Position numbers and translations under genes: made by a program. 8,501 nt of DNA from Eubacterium sp. CAG:248 (lineage in GTDB: Bacteria > Bacillota > Clostridia > Lachnospirales > Lachnospiraceae): contig FR886189.1 in assembly GCA_000436475.1 (NCBI GenBank), forward strand, positions 1 through 8,501, in the 5' to 3' direction. A model generated the notes under the pieces. That model saw nothing but the letters and a program-made list of their open reading frames with translations. It was not told the origin of the DNA and did not search any database. Positions 5,173 to 8,501 of this stretch are shown piece after piece. Each line of letters begins with the position of its first letter. The first letter of the stretch is position 1.

Positions 5173-7307
5173 GAAGAATGAAAAAGGTTGCAGCAGCAAC
5201 ACTTACAGCAATGATGGTAGCAAGTCTGGCTATGGGAACAACAGAAACATGGGCAAGAAGCTCAAAGAGGGCAGCATGGAATAATGCAGCAGCAGAATCA
5301 ACAGATGTTGAAATGGAAGTAAAGGATGCCTGTTATACAGAGGATGGAAAAGAAACAGATGCTCATAATGTTAAATCAAATGTATATGCAAACAGCACAG
5401 AATGGGCAGAATGGAAGACTAAGTGGGAGAGCGTAAGAACTAACTTCTGTCAGATAGCATTAACTCCAGGTGAGGATGCAGCTAAGCTTAATGCAGCATG
5501 GTATTCAACAACTAAGGATGAAACTCCTAAGATTAAGCTTATGGATGCTTCTGGAAAAGAAATAAAGACATATGAAGGTAAACAGTCAGTTGAAGCTGAT
5601 GTTGAGACTGTTAAGGATGGAGACAAGACATATACATTATATCCATGTAAGGTTACTGTAACAGGACTTGCAGAGAATACTTCTTACAAGTACCAGTATT
5701 ATGTAAATGGAGCATGGTCTGAGACATATGACTATAAGACACAGTCAACAGACAGCTTCTCAGTAATGTATGTAGGTGATCCACAGATAGGTGCTTCTAC
5801 AAACCAGCTTGGTAACCAGAATAAACAATACTATGCAATGAACGATTCATACAACTGGTATCATACACTTAACAATGCTGTTAAAAAGTTCCCAGGCTTA
5901 AGCTTTATTATGTCAGCAGGTGACCAGATTAACCAGACTGGTGTATCCAACGATGCTGATAAGCTGGAGCAGCAGATAGAATATGCAGGTTTTCTTAATC
6001 CATCTGTACTTAGAAGTCTTCCTGTTGCTACAACAATCGGTAATCATGATTCTAAGTCAGTTAACTATTCTAATCATTTTAATTATCCTAACAAGCAGAC
6101 AAGCGATGCTAATACAGCATCAAAGACAACTGCAGGTACAGATTATTACTTCACATATGGCAATACATTATTTATAAGTATTGATACCAACAACTATAAT
6201 GTTGCTACACATGAAAATGTGATAAAGGAAGCAACAGAGAAGAATCCTTCTGCAAAGTGGAGAATACTTATGTTCCATCAGGATATTTATGGCTCTGGTT
6301 ATGACCATTCAGATTCAGATGGTATTGTTCTTAGGACACAGCTTACTCCTGTTATAGATAAATATGATATAGATGCGGTTCTTCAGGGACATGATCATAC
6401 ATATTCAAGAACATATCAGATATCGTCAGATGGTTCTGACAGCCATAAAAAATATACAAAAGAAAATATGCCATCAACAGATGATAAAGAGAACTTCACA
6501 GCATATATTAATGATAATAACTGCTATAACCTCAAGTCAGGCAAGGAGGATTCAAGCAAGGTAGTAGATCCAGAAGGTACTGTATATTTTGAGGCTAATT
6601 CAGCAACTGGTAGTAAGTATTATCAGCTTATTGGTACACAGCAGGATTATATAGCAGCAAGATGCCAGAGCTGGAGACCTACGTATTCTGTTCTTGATAT
6701 AACAGATACAACTCTTACAGTAAAGACTTATGATGCAGCATCTAATGAAGAGCTTGTAGCAGATGGCGGTGTTAAGACTGCATATACGATTGTAAAGCAG
6801 GCAGATAAGACAGCACTTGATACAGAAATAGCAAAGGCAGAAGCTGCATATGATACAGCTAAGAATGCAGGTAATTATACAGAGGCTTCTTTAAAGACTC
6901 TTGAAGATACTATAACAGCAGCAAAGGCTGTTACAGAAAATGCAGAAAGCACAACAACAGATATAGCAAGTGCAGTAACATCATTACAGGATGCAGTTAA
7001 GGGTCTTGCGACTGTAGAGAATAATGATAACAAAGGCAACACAGAAAATAATAACAATGCAGCAGGAAACGGAACAGAGGATACTGCAGGTACAGGAAAT
7101 GGAATAGGCACAGAGGATAATGGTGAAGCTGGTCAGGATGCATCTGGTTCAGGAAATTCATCAGCAAATGCGTCTGGTTCAAGCAGCACGGTTAAGACTG
7201 GGGATACAGCTAAGGCAGCAGTATGGTACACAGCAGCAGGTCTTTCAATGGCAGGTGCCGCAGGTATTATACTTGTAGAAAGAAAGAAAAAGAAGCTTAA
7301 CCAGTAA
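5169..7307 (+). CDS. Secreted, wall-anchored purple-acid-phosphatase-like metallophosphoesterase
   Basis: This is a predicted surface enzyme that hydrolyses phosphate esters with a two-metal centre. Residues 1-29 form a signal peptide (basic start, hydrophobic core, likely cut after TWA). Residues about 75-195 form an Fn3-like purple-acid-phosphatase N-terminal domain. The catalytic domain (about 197-420, with extensions to about 520) has GDPQIG (Asp204), AGDQIN (Asp252), GNHD (Asn292-His293), FHQD (His370) and GHDH (His408, His410). In true purple phosphatases the GD motif is followed by a Tyr metal ligand; here that place is Asn255, so a purple Fe(III)-tyrosinate site is unlikely. Residues about 547-613 form a FIVAR-type helical module, and 616-672 a Gly/Asn/Ser/Glu-rich linker. 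TVKTG (674-678) plus a hydrophobic helix and KKKK form a sorting tail resembling LPXTG. The yibE/F-type gene follows after 39 bp. Substrate is unknown: a phosphomonoester, nucleotide or phytate-like compound are all possible. Confidence 0.92.
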   Translation: MRRMKKVAAATLTAMMVASLAMGTTETWARSSKRAAWNNAAAESTDVEMEVKDACYTEDGKETDAHNVKSNVYANSTEWAEWKTKWESVRTNFCQIALTPGEDAAKLNAAWYSTTKDETPKIKLMDASGKEIKTYEGKQSVEADVETVKDGDKTYTLYPCKVTVTGLAENTSYKYQYYVNGAWSETYDYKTQSTDSFSVMYVGDPQIGASTNQLGNQNKQYYAMNDSYNWYHTLNNAVKKFPGLSFIMSAGDQINQTGVSNDADKLEQQIEYAGFLNPSVLRSLPVATTIGNHDSKSVNYSNHFNYPNKQTSDANTASKTTAGTDYYFTYGNTLFISIDTNNYNVATHENVIKEATEKNPSAKWRILMFHQDIYGSGYDHSDSDGIVLRTQLTPVIDKYDIDAVLQGHDHTYSRTYQISSDGSDSHKKYTKENMPSTDDKENFTAYINDNNCYNLKSGKEDSSKVVDPEGTVYFEANSATGSKYYQLIGTQQDYIAARCQSWRPTYSVLDITDTTLTVKTYDAASNEELVADGGVKTAYTIVKQADKTALDTEIAKAEAAYDTAKNAGNYTEASLKTLEDTITAAKAVTENAESTTTDIASAVTSLQDAVKGLATVENNDNKGNTENNNNAAGNGTEDTAGTGNGIGTEDNGEAGQDASGSGNSSANASGSSSTVKTGDTAKAAVWYTAAGLSMAGAAGIILVERKKKKLNQ

Positions 7308-7346
7308 AAATATATGGATTAATATGCTTTAAGAAGGAAAAAGTAA

Positions 7347-8486
7347 ATGTCAGATAAGAAACAAGTGGTTGTAAAAGCAGTGGTTGTTGTGATATGTATT
7401 GCGGCATTTATATTTGCGGCAGACAGGCTGAGGGTTACAGATAAAGAACCAATAGTAACAACACTGGGTTATTCATATGAGAATGCCAGAGTGATCGAGG
7501 TGGTAGAGGATAATCTGTCACCTGACGGAATAAGGGTCGGATATCAGAGGTTAAAGGTGCAGCTTACATCTGGAGAGTATAAGGGAGAAGTAGTAGATGC
7601 TACAAGTGCCGAGGGAAACCTGTTCGGAGCAGTATGTGAAAAGGGAGATTCGGTGGTAGTGCATATGAGTGTATCGGGTAGTTCTAAAAATGTCTCAGTA
7701 TACTCAAAGGATAGAATAGTGGCAGTGGCTGCATTTGTAGGAATATTTTTACTGCTCATATGTATAATAGGTGGAAAGAATGGTGTTAAGTCAGTAGTTG
7801 GACTTGTGTTTACGTTCGTGTCAATATTTATGATATACATACCTCTTATATACAGAGGATTTTCTCCATTCTGGGCTGCCGTGATCATTACAATTATAAC
7901 AACAATAGTTACTATGTATCTTATCAGTGGCTTTACAGTAAAAACAATATGTGCAATAGCCGGAACAGTAACAGGTGTGCTTCTTGCAGGCCTATCAGCA
8001 TGGCTGTTTGGCAAGGTGGCAGATATAGACGGATATAATGTATCAAACATAGAAACGCTTTCTTATGTAGGGCAGATAACTAATATCCAGATAGGCGGGC
8101 TGTTATTTTCAGGAATTCTCATAGCTTCTTTGGGGGCTGTCATGGATGTTGCGATGTCTGTATCATCGGCAATGTATGAAATACATGACAAAGCCCCACA
8201 GCTTGGCTGCCTCGAATTGTTTAAAAGCGGTATGAATGTTGGACGTGATATGATGGGAACTATGTCAAATACGCTTATACTTGCTTTTGTAGGAAGTGCA
8301 GTAAGTGAGCTTGTTATTAACTATGCATATAATCTTCCATTCAGACAGATTATTAATTCGTATAATATAGGTATAGAGATTATGCAGGGAGTATCCGGAA
8401 GTATAGGAGTTATACTTACAGTACCGGCTGTTGCTGTTGTAACAGCGTGGCTGCTTACTCATAGACATGGAAATATTGTTGTTTAA
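7347..8486 (+). CDS. YibE/F family multipass membrane protein
   Basis: This protein belongs to the YibE/F family of bacterial membrane proteins, whose biochemical role is not established. The 379 residues contain a first helix (about 8-25), an extracytoplasmic beta-rich domain (about 27-121) and seven further helices (about 123-142, 149-169, 174-195, 200-221, 249-271, 306-328 and 349-370). The signature region is GAVMDVAMSVSSAMYEI (263-279) followed by ELFKSGMNVGRDMMGTMSNTLILAF (290-314), which is the best-conserved part of the family. The start ATG has AAGGAA at a good distance (about 8 bases). It begins 39 bp after the phosphoesterase stop with no terminator, so the two are probably cotranscribed. 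In many Firmicutes two YibE/F genes lie side by side, so a partner may begin beyond the right edge. Codons are less biased than in glgP. A transport role is often guessed, but nothing here shows it. Confidence 0.93.
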   Translation: MSDKKQVVVKAVVVVICIAAFIFAADRLRVTDKEPIVTTLGYSYENARVIEVVEDNLSPDGIRVGYQRLKVQLTSGEYKGEVVDATSAEGNLFGAVCEKGDSVVVHMSVSGSSKNVSVYSKDRIVAVAAFVGIFLLLICIIGGKNGVKSVVGLVFTFVSIFMIYIPLIYRGFSPFWAAVIITIITTIVTMYLISGFTVKTICAIAGTVTGVLLAGLSAWLFGKVADIDGYNVSNIETLSYVGQITNIQIGGLLFSGILIASLGAVMDVAMSVSSAMYEIHDKAPQLGCLELFKSGMNVGRDMMGTMSNTLILAFVGSAVSELVINYAYNLPFRQIINSYNIGIEIMQGVSGSIGVILTVPAVAVVTAWLLTHRHGNIVV

Positions 8487-8501
8487 TTGAATATTAGTTG
8501 G

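Noticed and set aside
6988..7180. Low-complexity Gly/Asn/Ser/Glu region considered as a possible tandem repeat
   Set aside because: GTED and GNG words recur, but no regular unit exists at DNA level. It is an ordinary surface-protein linker.
7544..8050. 168-codon open frame on the minus strand within the YibE/F gene
   Set aside because: It lies entirely inside a well-supported membrane-protein gene on the other strand, has no SD or family resemblance, and is explained as an antisense shadow.

Overview
The window is an AT-rich chromosomal segment with every gene on the + strand. It most likely comes from a Firmicute of class Clostridia, and a Lachnospiraceae-like gut bacterium fits best. This rests on the Lys-AAG and Leu-CTT rich codon use, strong AGGAGG ribosome binding sites, a SpoIID-family protein, a YibE/F membrane protein and a Gram-positive surface-anchored enzyme with a TVKTG-type sorting signal. 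The assignment is inferred from style and gene families, not from a database match.

Layout. Positions 1-672 are the 3' end of an isoleucyl-tRNA synthetase gene, closed by a strong intrinsic terminator (703-750). The 418-bp gap to the next gene is rich in signals: a pair of CARTTCACGCC repeats, a candidate promoter P1, two inverted repeats, an SD followed by a three-codon ORF, a strong promoter P2 and three copies of an ATCGTGT element around the P2 start. Positions 1091-3568 encode a full-length glycogen/maltodextrin phosphorylase. It is followed by a very long terminator-like hairpin (3591-3660). The SD and first ATG of the next open frame lie inside that hairpin.

Positions 3638-4828 encode a single-pass membrane protein with a SpoIID/LytB-type domain whose three recognisable signature motifs have all changed, so it is probably a non-catalytic paralogue. 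After a 340-bp AT-rich gap (12-bp tandem duplication, phased TTTACG hexamers, possible 19-codon leader ORF), 5169-7307 encodes a secreted purple-acid-phosphatase-like metallophosphoesterase with a FIVAR module, a low-complexity linker and a cell-wall sorting tail. At 39 bp downstream, with no terminator between, 7347-8486 encodes an eight-helix YibE/F family protein. The window ends 15 bp later.

How they fit together. ileS and glgP are housekeeping genes and look like separate transcription units. The SpoIID-like protein, the anchored phosphoesterase and YibE/F all act at or outside the membrane, but only the last two look cotranscribed. I see no mobile element, CRISPR array, tRNA or rRNA, and no clear new multi-gene system. 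The most interesting points are the regulatory architecture upstream of glgP, the start codon buried in a terminator, the degenerate SpoIID domain, and the phosphoesterase with a missing metal-ligand tyrosine and an unusual sorting motif.
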